Below are positions 1 to 8,186 of a DNA stretch of 49,831 nucleotides, piece after piece. The translations under genes were made by a program, and so were the position numbers. The stretch's first letter is position 1; each line of letters opens with the position of its first letter. The stretch lies in NCBI GenBank assembly GCA_025363205.1, contig JANYEI010000018.1:1-49831 (forward strand). Direction: 5' to 3'. The stretch is from Frigoribacterium sp. GTDB taxonomy: Bacteria; Actinomycetota; Actinomycetes; Actinomycetales; Microbacteriaceae. The notes under the pieces are model-generated. The model searched no databases. It was given only the letters and a program-made list of their open reading frames with translations, and was not told the DNA's origin.

Positions 1-9
1 TTTCTTCAC

Positions 10-82
10 GGCCCCATCGTTTAGTGGCCTAGGACGGCGCCCTTTCACGGCGTTAACACGGGTTCGAATCCCGTTGGGGTCA
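10..82 (+). tRNA. tRNA-Glu (anticodon UUC)
   Basis: A complete cloverleaf is visible. The 7-bp acceptor stem pairs GGCCCCA (10-16) with TGGGGTC (75-81), with one G-T pair, and the discriminator base is A82. The anticodon loop reads CTTTCAC, giving anticodon TTC. The T-arm carries GGTTCGAATCC. CCA is not encoded. It is the first of three closely spaced tRNA genes on the same strand. Confidence 0.96.
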
Positions 83-95
83 CGAAACATAGCTA

Positions 96-169
96 GGCCC
101 TGTAGCGCAGTTGGTTAGCGCGCCGCCCTGTCACGGCGGAGGTCGCCGGTTCAAGTCCGGTCAGGGTCG
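96..169 (+). tRNA. tRNA-Asp (anticodon GUC)
   Basis: The acceptor stem pairs GGCCCTG (96-102) with CAGGGTC (162-168), followed by discriminator G169. The anticodon loop CTGTCAC gives GTC. The T-loop TTCAAGT is canonical and CCA is not encoded. It lies 13 nt after tRNA-Glu, so the two are probably co-transcribed. Confidence 0.96.
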
Positions 170-170
170 C

Positions 171-206
171 AAGGCACGGTCATCTCTCGCCAGACGGCCG
201 TGCCTT
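171..206 (+). terminator. Hairpin after tRNA-Asp, possible terminator
   Basis: A perfect 9-bp inverted repeat, AAGGCACGG (171-179) and CCGTGCCTT (198-206), begins 2 nt after the tRNA. The tail after the stem is not U-rich (ATTCCG), so it is either a weak terminator or an RNA-processing/stabilising hairpin between tRNA-Asp and tRNA-Phe. Confidence 0.5.
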
Positions 207-246
207 ATTCCGTACCCCGTCCTGGTTTTTATGGGATGGGATGCAC

Positions 247-319
247 GGCTCTGTAGCTCAGTTGGTAGAGCGTTCGACTGAAAATCGAAAGGTCACGGGA
301 TCGACGCCCGTCGGAGCCA
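247..319 (+). tRNA. tRNA-Phe (anticodon GAA)
   Basis: The acceptor stem pairs GGCTCTG (247-253) with CGGAGCC (312-318), and the discriminator is A319. The anticodon loop CTGAAAA gives GAA. The D-arm GCTCAGTTGGTAGAGC is canonical. CCA is not encoded. It is the last tRNA of the cluster and is followed directly by an intrinsic terminator. Confidence 0.96.
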
Positions 320-321
320 CT

Positions 322-360
322 GTCCGATCTTCCGGCTTCTACGGGAGGTCGGACTTTTTT
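322..360 (+). terminator. Rho-independent terminator of the tRNA cluster
   Basis: The stem pairs GTCCGA (322-327) with TCGGAC (349-354), extended inward by CTTCC/GGGAG, and is followed by a run of six T. Positions 331-361 recur almost exactly at 1466-1496, after the next gene. Confidence 0.85.
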
Positions 361-361
361 G

Positions 362-659
362 CGGTATCCATGCACCGGAGCCGGCCGGGGCTGTCCAGTG
401 AAGTGAGAGGCTCCTCCCACCCCCGATGTTCCGGGGACTGCCCGCCGTTGGATCGGCAGGCGCCGCGGACGGATCGAGCCGAACAATCCATTCCTCGGCC
501 CAATAAATTTTTGGGTCAGGGGATCGGCAACCGTAAGCGCCACAAAGGCGATCTGCAGGCTTCCCCCGGGGCCGGTTCGGTACTGCGCGATCGGATCTTC
601 TTACCCGATCCGTACACTCCGGTCACTCTCCGCTAAGACTCGCCTGCTTGACTCAACTC
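362..659. other. Intergenic region upstream of the hydrolase, no gene seen
   Basis: About 300 nt with no supported coding sequence: the open frame that crosses it also runs through tRNA-Phe and resembles no protein. The only structure noted is a 6-bp inverted repeat, CGGATC (592-597) and GATCCG (607-612), about 50 nt before the hydrolase start. It could lie in the promoter or leader. No convincing -35/-10 pair was found. Confidence 0.4.
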
Positions 660-1439
660 ATGATCAAAAGTGCCCTTCCCCACTTCCACGCAGGAAGCGG
701 AGTGCCACTCGTCGTCGTGCCAGGGCTCTCGGGCCGAACGGGCGCCCCTTCGCGGCTTAATGCGTGGATGCAGCGCAAGGCGATCGCCGACTTCATCGGC
801 GATCGCAAGGTATTCAGCATCGATCGACCGTACGACCTCGACCCGGGCACGACGATCGCCGACCTTGCCGCGGAATATGCGAGGACCATCACGTCCCTGT
901 TCGACGAACCGGTAGACATCCTGGGCATCTCCTCCGGAGGAACGATCGCCCTCCAACTCGCTGCTGACTTTCCCGAACTGGTGAGGAGACTCGTGCTCGT
1001 GTCATCTGCCCACCGGCTCAGCGATCAGGGACGCGAAACTCAGCGCACGGTCGCAGCGCTGCTGCGGGCGGGGCGCGACCGACGGGCCGCTGCGGTCTTC
1101 TTCGGCAATACCGGCGCCACCTCGTTCGAAAATATCCTCCGGTCGATTGCCGGCCTGATCGCTCCCCGCGCCATCATCGGACGTCGCGACCTCGACCTGC
1201 TCGTCATCCTCGACGCCGAGGATGATTTCGATCTCGACGAACGCCTCGAGTCCATCGAGATGCGTACACTCATCACCGGCGGCGAGTTCGACAGGTTTTA
1301 TTCATCGGCCCTGTTCGAGCACACGTCAGAGCGCATGCCGAACGCGCAATTGAGCGTGCACGCGGGGGGCGGCCACCTGGGCACGCACGGCAATCCACGA
1401 CTCGTGCGTGAGATCCTGACATTTCTCGAGGCTGCTTAG
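660..1439 (+). CDS. Alpha/beta-hydrolase family protein
   Basis: This is a protein of about 259 residues with an alpha/beta-hydrolase fold. The nucleophile elbow reads GISSGG, giving a G-x-S-x-G serine about 90 residues in, preceded by the strand DILGISSG. A late GGEFDRF segment fits the acid residue and GGGHLGTHG fits the catalytic histidine. There is no signal peptide, so it is probably cytoplasmic. The substrate cannot be told from sequence; esterase, lactonase or C-C hydrolase are all possible. ATG at 660 was chosen over the TTG at 648 in the same frame; neither has a clear Shine-Dalgarno sequence. It stands alone between two copies of a terminator-like segment and is convergent with the reductase gene downstream. 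Confidence 0.82.
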   Translation: MIKSALPHFHAGSGVPLVVVPGLSGRTGAPSRLNAWMQRKAIADFIGDRKVFSIDRPYDLDPGTTIADLAAEYARTITSLFDEPVDILGISSGGTIALQLAADFPELVRRLVLVSSAHRLSDQGRETQRTVAALLRAGRDRRAAAVFFGNTGATSFENILRSIAGLIAPRAIIGRRDLDLLVILDAEDDFDLDERLESIEMRTLITGGEFDRFYSSALFEHTSERMPNAQLSVHAGGGHLGTHGNPRLVREILTFLEAA

Positions 1440-1465
1440 AGCGGCTCAGGATTCACCGTCGCCCG

Positions 1466-1496
1466 TCCGGCTTCTACGGGAGGTTGGACCTTTTTG
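1466..1496 (+). repeat. Second copy of the tRNA-Phe terminator segment
   Basis: These 31 nt match 331-361 with only a few differences, including the shared core CTTCTACGGGAGGT and the trailing T-run. The 5' arm is shorter here: GTCC pairs with GGAC, with a competing CCCGT/ACGGG pairing. It may still terminate the hydrolase transcript. Together the two copies form a direct repeat around a segment of about 1.1 kb. Confidence 0.7.
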
Positions 1497-1502
1497 TGCA
1501 GC

Positions 1503-2540
1503 TCAGACCGAGCGACCCACCGCACTGGATTCCGCCCACAGGTTGATCCCCATGTCGATCGCGTGCTGGTCGATGGCGGTCAGCTCTTCGGCGGAGAACT
1601 CGAGGTGAGCTATTGACGCAAGATTCGCCTCGAGCTGTCGCACCGACGATGCACCGACCAGCGCCGACGTCACGCCGGAGTTACGCAGCGTCCACGAGAT
1701 CGCGAGCTGAGCGAGGCTTTGCCCACGATTCTCGGCAATGTCGGTGAGCGCGCGGATGCCGGCCAGCGTTGCATCGTTGACCATGTCCTTCTGCATGGAG
1801 CCTTCGCGTGCGGCGCGAGCATCCGTCGGGATCCCGCCAAGGTATCGATCGGTGAGGAGCCCCTGGGCGAGGGGCGAAAAGGCGATGCAGCCGACCCCCA
1901 GATCGTCAAGTGTCGCGAGCAGGCCATCCTCGATCCAGCGGTTGAACAGCGAATAGGAGGGCTGATGAATCAGCAGCGGCGTGCCAAGGTCGGAGAGGAT
2001 CTCTGCGGCTTGGCGGGTGCGCTCCGGCGAGTAGGACGAGATGCCGGCGTAGAGCGCTTTGCCGGAGGTCACGGCCGTATGCAGCGCACCCATGGTCTCT
2101 TCGAGCGGAGTGTTGGGGTCTGCTCGGTGCGAGTAGAAGATATCGACGTAGTCGAGGCCCATCCGCGAGAGACTCTGATCGAGGCTCGCGAGCAGATACT
2201 TTCGGGATCCGAAGTCGCCGTACGGCCCCGCCCACATGTCGTAGCCGGCTTTGGACGAAATGACCAGTTCGTCGCGATAGGGGGCGAAGTCGCGGCGCAG
2301 GTGCTCCCCGAAGTTCGCCTCCGCACTGCCGTAAGGCGGACCGTAGTTGTTTGCAAGGTCGATGTGGGTAACGCCCAGGTCGAACGCTCGACGCAAAATC
2401 TGCTGCTGGCGCTCCATGGGCACGTCGTGCCCGAAATTCTGCCAGAGGCCGAGCGAGACCGCGGGTAGCAGCAACCCGCTGCGTCCGGTGCGGCGGTAGG
2501 TCATCGAGTCATAGCGGGAATCTGAAGCGAGATAAGTCAC
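1503..2540 (-). CDS. yghZ: Aldo/keto reductase, L-glyceraldehyde 3-phosphate reductase type (YghZ-like)
   Basis: A 345-residue aldo-keto reductase, a cytosolic NADPH-dependent TIM barrel. The catalytic tetrad is visible as D61, Y66 (NNYGPPYGSAE), K97 (SSKAGYDMW) and H138 (YSHRADP). The N-terminus MTYLASDSRY followed by YRRTGRSGLLLPAVSLG matches the YghZ subfamily end to end, and this supports the GTG start at 2540 rather than the internal ATG at 2504. Family members reduce methylglyoxal or L-glyceraldehyde 3-phosphate; the physiological substrate here is inferred. Its stop lies a few bases from the repeat at 1466-1496. It is followed upstream by the AtoE-like gene on the same strand, with a gap of 28 nt. 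Confidence 0.88.
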   Translation of the reverse strand: MTYLASDSRYDSMTYRRTGRSGLLLPAVSLGLWQNFGHDVPMERQQQILRRAFDLGVTHIDLANNYGPPYGSAEANFGEHLRRDFAPYRDELVISSKAGYDMWAGPYGDFGSRKYLLASLDQSLSRMGLDYVDIFYSHRADPNTPLEETMGALHTAVTSGKALYAGISSYSPERTRQAAEILSDLGTPLLIHQPSYSLFNRWIEDGLLATLDDLGVGCIAFSPLAQGLLTDRYLGGIPTDARAAREGSMQKDMVNDATLAGIRALTDIAENRGQSLAQLAISWTLRNSGVTSALVGASSVRQLEANLASIAHLEFSAEELTAIDQHAIDMGINLWAESSAVGRSV

Positions 2541-2568
2541 CCGACGATGATGCCACGAGCCAAGCAGA

Positions 2569-4008
2569 TCACGGAACCGAGGGGATCACCGGGGCTACGA
2601 ACGCAAATGTCATTCCGAGCAGCCAGACGAGTATCAGCACCACCGGAAGATGGAAGATGAACTGTAAAAAGGTGAAACCCACCAGGTCGCGTGCGCGCAG
2701 TTTGAGCACCGCAAGCAGAGGCAGCATGAAGAACGGATTCACCAGGTTGGGCAGGGCCTCGGCCACGTTATAGATCTGCACCGTCCAGCCCAGATTCATC
2801 TGCACGTCTGTAGCGGCCTGCATCACGTAAGGGGCTTCGACCAGCCACTTCCCCCCGCCGGACGGCACAAAGATTCCTAAAATGACGGTGTAGACCGCAA
2901 TAATCACAGCGAAGCCGCCACCGCCGCCAATACTGGTGAAGAATTGCGCCAGATGCTCCGAAAGGCTCAGCCCTCCGTTGCCCACCGCCCTGGTCAGAAT
3001 CGCCGCCATCGCCGCATACAGCGGGAATTGCACCAGGATACCGGCCGTTGCTGGCACCGCTTTCGAAACCGCCTGCAAGAAATTACGCGGAGTTTTGTGA
3101 AGCACCAACCCCAGCATCAGAAAGACGAGGAGGTAGCCGTTGAGGTTACTCACCACCGCGAGCATGGGTTTGGTCAGAAACTGAGAAACCAGCCAGCCCA
3201 ACGTCAACAGTCCGGCCAGGATAGGCAGGATACGGCTGTATTCCAGCCATTCTCCCGGTCGTGATCGCGGGGCGGAAGGCTCGGGCTGGTCGTCCAGATC
3301 CACCCCGAGGTCCCGGGCAGTGCGGATCGCGTCGCCCCGGGGGGCGGAGAGGTGGGCGATCACTACTGTCAGCGCGATGATGGCGGCACACATGGTGAGG
3401 GACTGCCACGTGAAGATGGTGGCGCCAAAGTCAAGAATGCCGGTGATTTTCAGGAGCGCCGGAGGAAGGGACGCGGCCGTGGCCTGCAGCTGGGCGGCGG
3501 AGGAGGACATTCCCAGCGCCCAAACGGCGCCCAGCCCCATGAAGGCCGCTGCACCGAGCGCGCGATAGTCCACCCGAAGGTCTGTTCGACGGGCAATCGC
3601 TCGGGCGAGGAGCCCTCCAAAGACAAGGCTCAGTCCCCAGTTGAGAAAAGAGACGGACATCGACAGGAAGGCCACAAAACTCACCGCGGTCGCCGCGGTC
3701 TTCGGCACGGCCGCGAGGAAATCGATTAGTCTCGCTACCGGACGGGACGTGGCCACGACGTATCCGGTCAGAACCACCATCGCCATCTGCAGGGTGAAGG
3801 CGGTCAGATCCCAGAAGCCATTGCCAAATGAATCGACAATGACCTGCGGAGAAGACCCATTCGCCAAGGCAGCGATGGCCACGATAAAGACGCCGGCCAG
3901 GGCAAAAATGTAGGCGTCCGGAAACCACTTTTCAGTCCAGCGAGCCAATGACTGGGCGGTTCGCGCCAGCCCCTTTTCGGAGTGCTTTTCATGCTCGACA
4001 GTAGTCAT
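2569..4008 (-). CDS. atoE: Short-chain fatty acid transporter, AtoE family
   Basis: A 479-residue integral membrane protein with about a dozen hydrophobic segments, starting near residue 25 (YIFALAGVFIVAIAALA) and ending at a hydrophobic C-terminus. The opening region (ARWTEKWFPDAYIFAL), the FGNGFWDLTAFTLQMAMVV segment and the PSGGGKW motif are typical of the AtoE/TIGR00366 family, which imports short-chain fatty acids such as butyrate or acetoacetate. The start was set at the ATG at 4008, which has AGAGGA upstream; the frame stays open to 4155 but the extra 49 residues look non-coding. No atoDAB genes are adjacent, although an acyl-CoA dehydrogenase lies 1.3 kb upstream on the same strand. 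Substrate is inferred. Confidence 0.88.
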   Translation of the reverse strand: MTTVEHEKHSEKGLARTAQSLARWTEKWFPDAYIFALAGVFIVAIAALANGSSPQVIVDSFGNGFWDLTAFTLQMAMVVLTGYVVATSRPVARLIDFLAAVPKTAATAVSFVAFLSMSVSFLNWGLSLVFGGLLARAIARRTDLRVDYRALGAAAFMGLGAVWALGMSSSAAQLQATAASLPPALLKITGILDFGATIFTWQSLTMCAAIIALTVVIAHLSAPRGDAIRTARDLGVDLDDQPEPSAPRSRPGEWLEYSRILPILAGLLTLGWLVSQFLTKPMLAVVSNLNGYLLVFLMLGLVLHKTPRNFLQAVSKAVPATAGILVQFPLYAAMAAILTRAVGNGGLSLSEHLAQFFTSIGGGGGFAVIIAVYTVILGIFVPSGGGKWLVEAPYVMQAATDVQMNLGWTVQIYNVAEALPNLVNPFFMLPLLAVLKLRARDLVGFTFLQFIFHLPVVLILVWLLGMTFAFVAPVIPSVP

Positions 4009-4230
4009 AAGACCCGATCCTCTTTCCGCTGGCAATGCGTCTTTCTGAGGCAATCCGACCCGGTGTGAGCTGCCCTGCGCAGGGAAAACAAGAGGGTGAT
4101 CGGTGTGAATGTGGGCGTGAACTGCACGCTCGTTGCTGCGTCTTCGGGCTTTCATCCTTGCACTGGGATCAAACGCGGTGCAACTATCGACCGCATCCGC
4201 CCGGTCGATCGGACGCGATAAAGTCAGAGC

Positions 4231-4929
4231 ATGTGCGGACGCTTTGCGATGGACAAGAGCACCGACGACCTGATCGAAGAATTCGTCGCGATCGGCGGGG
4301 ACTTCCGCGACTGGCGGCCGGGATGGAACATCCGCCCGACCGATCCCGTCGCCGTCGTGCTCGCGTCGATGAAAGACGGCGCAGCGCCCACCCGTCGACT
4401 CGAGGTCGCCCGATGGTCGCTCACGCCCAACTGGTCGAAGACTCTCAAGATGAAGGTGCCCACCTTCAACGCGCGCAGTGAAGGAATCACCGAGAAGCCC
4501 TCCTTCAAGGCCGCCATTCGATCGAAGCGCGCCCTCATTCCCGCCGCCGGCTACTACGAATGGCAGACCGACCCGGTCACGAAGAAGAAGACGCCGTTCT
4601 ACCTTCGAGGCCCCGAGGGCGAAATGATGGCCTTCGCTGGCATTTACTCATGGTGGAAAGACCACTCGCTAGCCGATGATGATCCGCAGCTATGGACGCT
4701 CACGACCACGATCCTCACCGCGGATTCCGTGCGCACCCTCGACCATATTCACGACCGCAATCCGGTTCCGCTCCCCCGCGCGTTCTGGAACGACTGGCTC
4801 GACCCACGCATCGAGGGGACCCAGGAGTTCGTGGATGCCGCCGTCGCCGCCGCCGTTCCGGTGGCAGAGTCCCTCGAGATCGTGGAGCTCGATGCGGTGA
4901 CGGATGACGAGCCGACGCCGAAGGCCTGA
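4231..4929 (+). CDS. yedK: SRAP-domain protein (SOS response-associated, YedK/HMCES family)
   Basis: A 232-residue protein covering the whole SRAP domain. Met1 is followed by Cys2 (MCGRFAMDKS), the residue that becomes N-terminal after Met removal and forms the thiazolidine crosslink with abasic sites in single-stranded DNA. Other conserved features are N80-A-R-S-E84, E110 in GYYEWQ, and H174 in IHDRNPVPL (family form HxRMP). The known role is shielding abasic sites at replication forks. It is divergent from the transporter gene, with a gap of about 220 nt; no LexA box was recognised there. The Shine-Dalgarno sequence is weak, but the start is fixed by Cys2. Confidence 0.95.
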   Translation: MCGRFAMDKSTDDLIEEFVAIGGDFRDWRPGWNIRPTDPVAVVLASMKDGAAPTRRLEVARWSLTPNWSKTLKMKVPTFNARSEGITEKPSFKAAIRSKRALIPAAGYYEWQTDPVTKKKTPFYLRGPEGEMMAFAGIYSWWKDHSLADDDPQLWTLTTTILTADSVRTLDHIHDRNPVPLPRAFWNDWLDPRIEGTQEFVDAAVAAAVPVAESLEIVELDAVTDDEPTPKA

Positions 4930-4954
4930 TCCGGTCTCTACGTCTCGTGCATCG

Positions 4955-5185
4955 TCACGTCTCGCGCCGGAAGGCCCGGACCAGCGCGACTGTAACGAAG
5001 ACCGCCCCGGCCAGGCCGAGCAGCAGCGCCGTCGGCTCTGGCCCTTGCGTACAACTGCTCGCGGCAGCATCCGCTGAATCCTGGCACGAACCGGTCCGGA
5101 ACCCGAAAATGAGCGCCAGGCTCAGCGGTGCGGCAATCACCGCGGCGATGAGCCAGCCCACGTGTACTCTCGCTCGAGACCTCAC
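4955..5185 (-). CDS. Small two-helix membrane protein, function unknown
   Basis: A 76-residue protein with two hydrophobic segments (about 10-29, VGWLIAAVIAAPLSLALIF, and 52-68, ALLLGLAGAVFVTVALV). They are separated by an Ala/Ser-rich loop with two cysteines that could face outward and form a disulfide. The C-terminus is basic (RAFRRET), which fits the positive-inside rule. The start is a GTG at 5185 without a strong Shine-Dalgarno. It is convergent with yedK, 25 nt away. I do not recognise a family; its pattern is that of small actinobacterial membrane proteins. Confidence 0.55.
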   Translation of the reverse strand: MRSRARVHVGWLIAAVIAAPLSLALIFGFRTGSCQDSADAAASSCTQGPEPTALLLGLAGAVFVTVALVRAFRRET

Positions 5186-5304
5186 CCACGCAGCTTTGCA
5201 CTGTCACTGTGCGCCGTCAACGCTAGCGAAGGAGAACCTTTTTCAGGACCCTCGCTCGGCGGCGACGAGATTCCCGATAGAGGCCGTTTTCCTGTGGGGT
5301 GGGA

Positions 5305-7395
5305 CTACCGCTCCCCGGTGAGCGACTTCTTCGTCAGTGACTTCTCTGGCACCGGCTCGATGCCAGCCGTGCGACGTGCGCGGAAGTACTGCGCCGCCTC
5401 GTCCTGCCGCGCACGCTCAGCTCCCGACGCGATCGCGGCGCGCACGTGCTCCGGCTCGAAGCCGAAGGCATTCACGAGGTCGAGCGCGTGTGGACGCAGC
5501 CGCGGAAGCAGGCGATCGTCGATGTAGTCGGTAATCGCCGCGGCACGCTGGGCAGACAGGCGGCCATTGATGAGATACCAGGCGAGGTTCTTTTCGATCA
5601 GGGTGAATCCGAACAGGTCGCGAAGCCAGGTGAGCACCTCGACCGTCTTGGCATCGGTGACGCCCTCGAGCGCGTCGGTAAATGCCTCCCACTGCAGCAG
5701 TTCGGCGTGGGCAAAGGCCGCTTCGATGAGCTCGTTCTGGTTAGCGTTGAAGAGCGCGGCCGCTTCGGTCGGCGAGGCCTTTTGCGCAGCGCGCAGGCGT
5801 CCCGCGAGAGAAGCGACCATCATCTGCACTCGGTCCGTGAGCAGTTGGCGCTGGGATGCCGCGTCCCGCACGAACCCGACCGACCGGGCCGTCGAGCCGA
5901 AGTCCGCCACCGTCTGCACGAGTTTGCGCAGGCCGGAGCGATTGACGGCCGCATCGCTCACCTGGCCGGCGACGTAGCCGGCCAGAGCGCCCGCATCCGC
6001 ATTCTTGAATTTACGTGAGTAGTCGCTCAGCAAGCGCTTGGCGACGAGCTGAAGCAACACATTGTTGTCTCCCTCGAAGGTCACGTAGATATCGAGGTCG
6101 GCGCGCAGTTGGGTGAGACGGTTCTCGGCAAGGAATCCGGCGCCCCCACACGCCTCCCTCGCCGCCTGGATGATCTCGAGCGCGCTCCAGGTGCTGAGCG
6201 GCTTTAGGGCCGCGGCGAGGGTCTCGAGATCTTCGCGGTCGGCATCCGTGGCCCGCTCGCCGGAGAAGACACCATCGAAAGCGGTGAGCAGCTTCTCGTG
6301 CGCGAAGGACATCGCGTAGGTTGTGGCCAGCTTCGGCAGCAGTCTGCGCTGGTGACGCTGATAGTCGAGAATCACCTCTTCCTTCGTGGGGTCGGCGGCG
6401 GTGAACTGGCGGCGCTGCGATCCGTAGGTGATGGCGATAAAGAGGGCGAGCTTGGAGGCGACGACGGATGCCCCGTCGAGCGAGACGCGACCCTGCACGA
6501 GCGTGCCGATCATGGTGAAGAAGCGACGTCCGGGACTGGCGATAGCCGAACTGTAGGTGCCGTCTGCGGCGACGTCACCGTATCGGTTGAGCAGGTTTTC
6601 TCTTGGCACCCGAACACCGTCGAAATGCAGCCGACCGTTGTCGATGCCATTGAGGCCACCCTTGAGTCCGTCATCCTCGCCACCGATGTTGGGTAGGAAA
6701 CCATGGGCGTCGCGGATCGGCACATAGAAGGCATGCACTCCGTGGTTGACGCCCTTCGTCACCAGCTGTGCAAAGACCACCGCGGCGATGCCGTGCAGGG
6801 CGGCGTTGCCCAGATAATCCTTCCAGGCGGCACGGAACGGAGTATTGATCACGAACTCCTCGGCGTTCTCGTCGTAGGTCGCGGTGGTGGCGATGGCTGC
6901 GACATCCGATCCGTGACCGGTCTCGGTCATCGCGAAGGCGCCGGGCACTTCGAGGCTCATGATGCCGGGCAGGAACCTCTCGTGGTGACGCTGTGTGCCG
7001 AGGTGCAGCACCGCTGCTCCGAAGAGACCCCACTGCACGCCCGACTTGATCTGGAGCGAGGGATCGGCGGTGACGATCTCCTCGAAGGCGGCGATGTTGG
7101 CCCCGTGGTTGTCTTCACCGCCGAGGGCAGTAGGAAAGGCCTTGAGCACCGAACCAGCGTCGGCGAGGAGCCTCAGTTGGCCGAGCACTCGCTCGCGCTG
7201 GTGCTCGAGGCTGAGGCTGTCATCGCGATGGAACGCGGCGCCCTTCATGAGCATGCGGGACTCGCGACGCGCATCCGCCCAAGTGCCTAGGAGGTACTCG
7301 CCGAGCCAAGCGGTATCGATACTGCCTGGCGTCGGGAGGCTTGATGCGGCGGTGGTCAGGGTGGGCGCGGTGACGCGGTCAGCGAGGTTGGTCAT
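5305..7395 (-). CDS. Acyl-CoA dehydrogenase / acyl-CoA oxidase-like flavoprotein
   Basis: A protein of about 696 residues, longer than the usual 380-residue acyl-CoA dehydrogenase and close to the size of acyl-CoA oxidases. The middle domain shows the flavin-binding FAMTETGHGSDV signature. Further on, AREACGGAGFLAENRL carries the expected catalytic-glutamate-type motif, followed by FEGDNNVLLQLVAKRLL, typical of the oxidase-like group. The last 200 residues are helical. It should introduce the alpha-beta double bond in acyl-CoA during beta-oxidation, using FAD, in the cytosol. The ATG at 7395 (MTNLADRV) was preferred to the upstream in-frame start at 7503, whose extra residues look non-coding. 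It is divergent from thioredoxin. Confidence 0.87.
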   Translation of the reverse strand: MTNLADRVTAPTLTTAASSLPTPGSIDTAWLGEYLLGTWADARRESRMLMKGAAFHRDDSLSLEHQRERVLGQLRLLADAGSVLKAFPTALGGEDNHGANIAAFEEIVTADPSLQIKSGVQWGLFGAAVLHLGTQRHHERFLPGIMSLEVPGAFAMTETGHGSDVAAIATTATYDENAEEFVINTPFRAAWKDYLGNAALHGIAAVVFAQLVTKGVNHGVHAFYVPIRDAHGFLPNIGGEDDGLKGGLNGIDNGRLHFDGVRVPRENLLNRYGDVAADGTYSSAIASPGRRFFTMIGTLVQGRVSLDGASVVASKLALFIAITYGSQRRQFTAADPTKEEVILDYQRHQRRLLPKLATTYAMSFAHEKLLTAFDGVFSGERATDADREDLETLAAALKPLSTWSALEIIQAAREACGGAGFLAENRLTQLRADLDIYVTFEGDNNVLLQLVAKRLLSDYSRKFKNADAGALAGYVAGQVSDAAVNRSGLRKLVQTVADFGSTARSVGFVRDAASQRQLLTDRVQMMVASLAGRLRAAQKASPTEAAALFNANQNELIEAAFAHAELLQWEAFTDALEGVTDAKTVEVLTWLRDLFGFTLIEKNLAWYLINGRLSAQRAAAITDYIDDRLLPRLRPHALDLVNAFGFEPEHVRAAIASGAERARQDEAAQYFRARRTAGIEPVPEKSLTKKSLTGER

Positions 7396-7572
7396 GGTGG
7401 ATCGTCTTTTCCGTAGGAGGTCTTTATCAACGTTACGAGCGGCCGCGAAGTGCGCAAAAGAGGCGGTGTGGCCTGCACGAAAGGCACGTCGGTTGATGAG
7501 CATCCGTTGTAGAAATCCACAGTCAGAAATGCCCCGGGGAATGCGAACACCTACTAAGCGGTTGGATTCGCC

Positions 7573-7953
7573 ATGGCTACTCTCACCCTGACCACCGATG
7601 CTTTCGAAGACACCGTCTCCTCCGGAATAACCCTTGTCGACTTCTGGGCCGACTGGTGCGGTCCATGCAAGATGTTCGCGCCGATTTACGAGGCCGCGAG
7701 CGAGAAGAACCCCGATATCGTCTTCGGCAAGGTCGACACGGAGGCCGAGCAGGCGCTCGCGAGCGCTGCCGGCATCACTTCGATCCCCACGCTGATGGCG
7801 TTCCGCGACGGCATCCTGGTGTTCTCACAGCCCGGCGCACTGCCTGCCCCGGCACTCGATGAGGTAATCAACGCGGTGAAGAGCCTCGACATGGTTGAGG
7901 TGCACAAGAAGGTCGCCGAGCAGGAGGCCGCCGCCGCGGCATCCGCACAGTAA
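7573..7953 (+). CDS. trxA: Thioredoxin
   Basis: A 126-residue thioredoxin-fold protein. The redox site W28-C29-G-P-C32 sits after the strand TLVDFWAD, and the cis-proline is in SIPTLMAF (P72). There is no signal peptide, so it is a cytoplasmic disulfide reductase that would be reduced by thioredoxin reductase (not in the window). The C-terminus has an Ala-rich extension of about 15 residues (EQEAAAAASAQ). It is monocistronic, divergent from the acyl-CoA dehydrogenase with a 177-nt gap. Several thioredoxins are usual in actinobacteria, so trxA is used as a family label. Confidence 0.95.
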   Translation: MATLTLTTDAFEDTVSSGITLVDFWADWCGPCKMFAPIYEAASEKNPDIVFGKVDTEAEQALASAAGITSIPTLMAFRDGILVFSQPGALPAPALDEVINAVKSLDMVEVHKKVAEQEAAAAASAQ

Positions 7954-8059
7954 CGGATCTCCCGCGCTGGATCCCGAGTTTTGTGGGCCTGAAGTCTCGG
8001 CAGCCTGCTGTTGCTGTGGTGCTCATGGTGACGTGCCTGTGCGCAGGGCAGGTTCGGTG

Positions 8060-8138
8060 CGAAATGCAGGACCTTCTGTGACGGAAGTGGCGGATGAGGC
8101 ACTCCAGACCCACCAGCAACGGATGTTCCTGCATTTCG
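8060..8138. repeat. Long inverted repeat in the trx-marR intergenic region
   Basis: Two perfect 12-bp arms, CGAAATGCAGGA (8060-8071) and TCCTGCATTTCG (8127-8138), flank 55 nt. The match extends outward with one mismatch to about 15 bp. The gap between the convergent genes (7954-8186) has no coding frame I can support. This may be a small non-autonomous repeat element or a large stem-loop acting as a bidirectional terminator; no T-tract is obvious. Confidence 0.55.
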
Positions 8139-8186
8139 AACAGGCGGGGTGTCGACGGCATCGCTGCGGGTTGGTGCGACCGGCAG

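Noticed and set aside
241-636. 131-codon open frame across tRNA-Phe and the following terminator
   Set aside because: It runs through a tRNA gene and a terminator and has no recognisable protein features.
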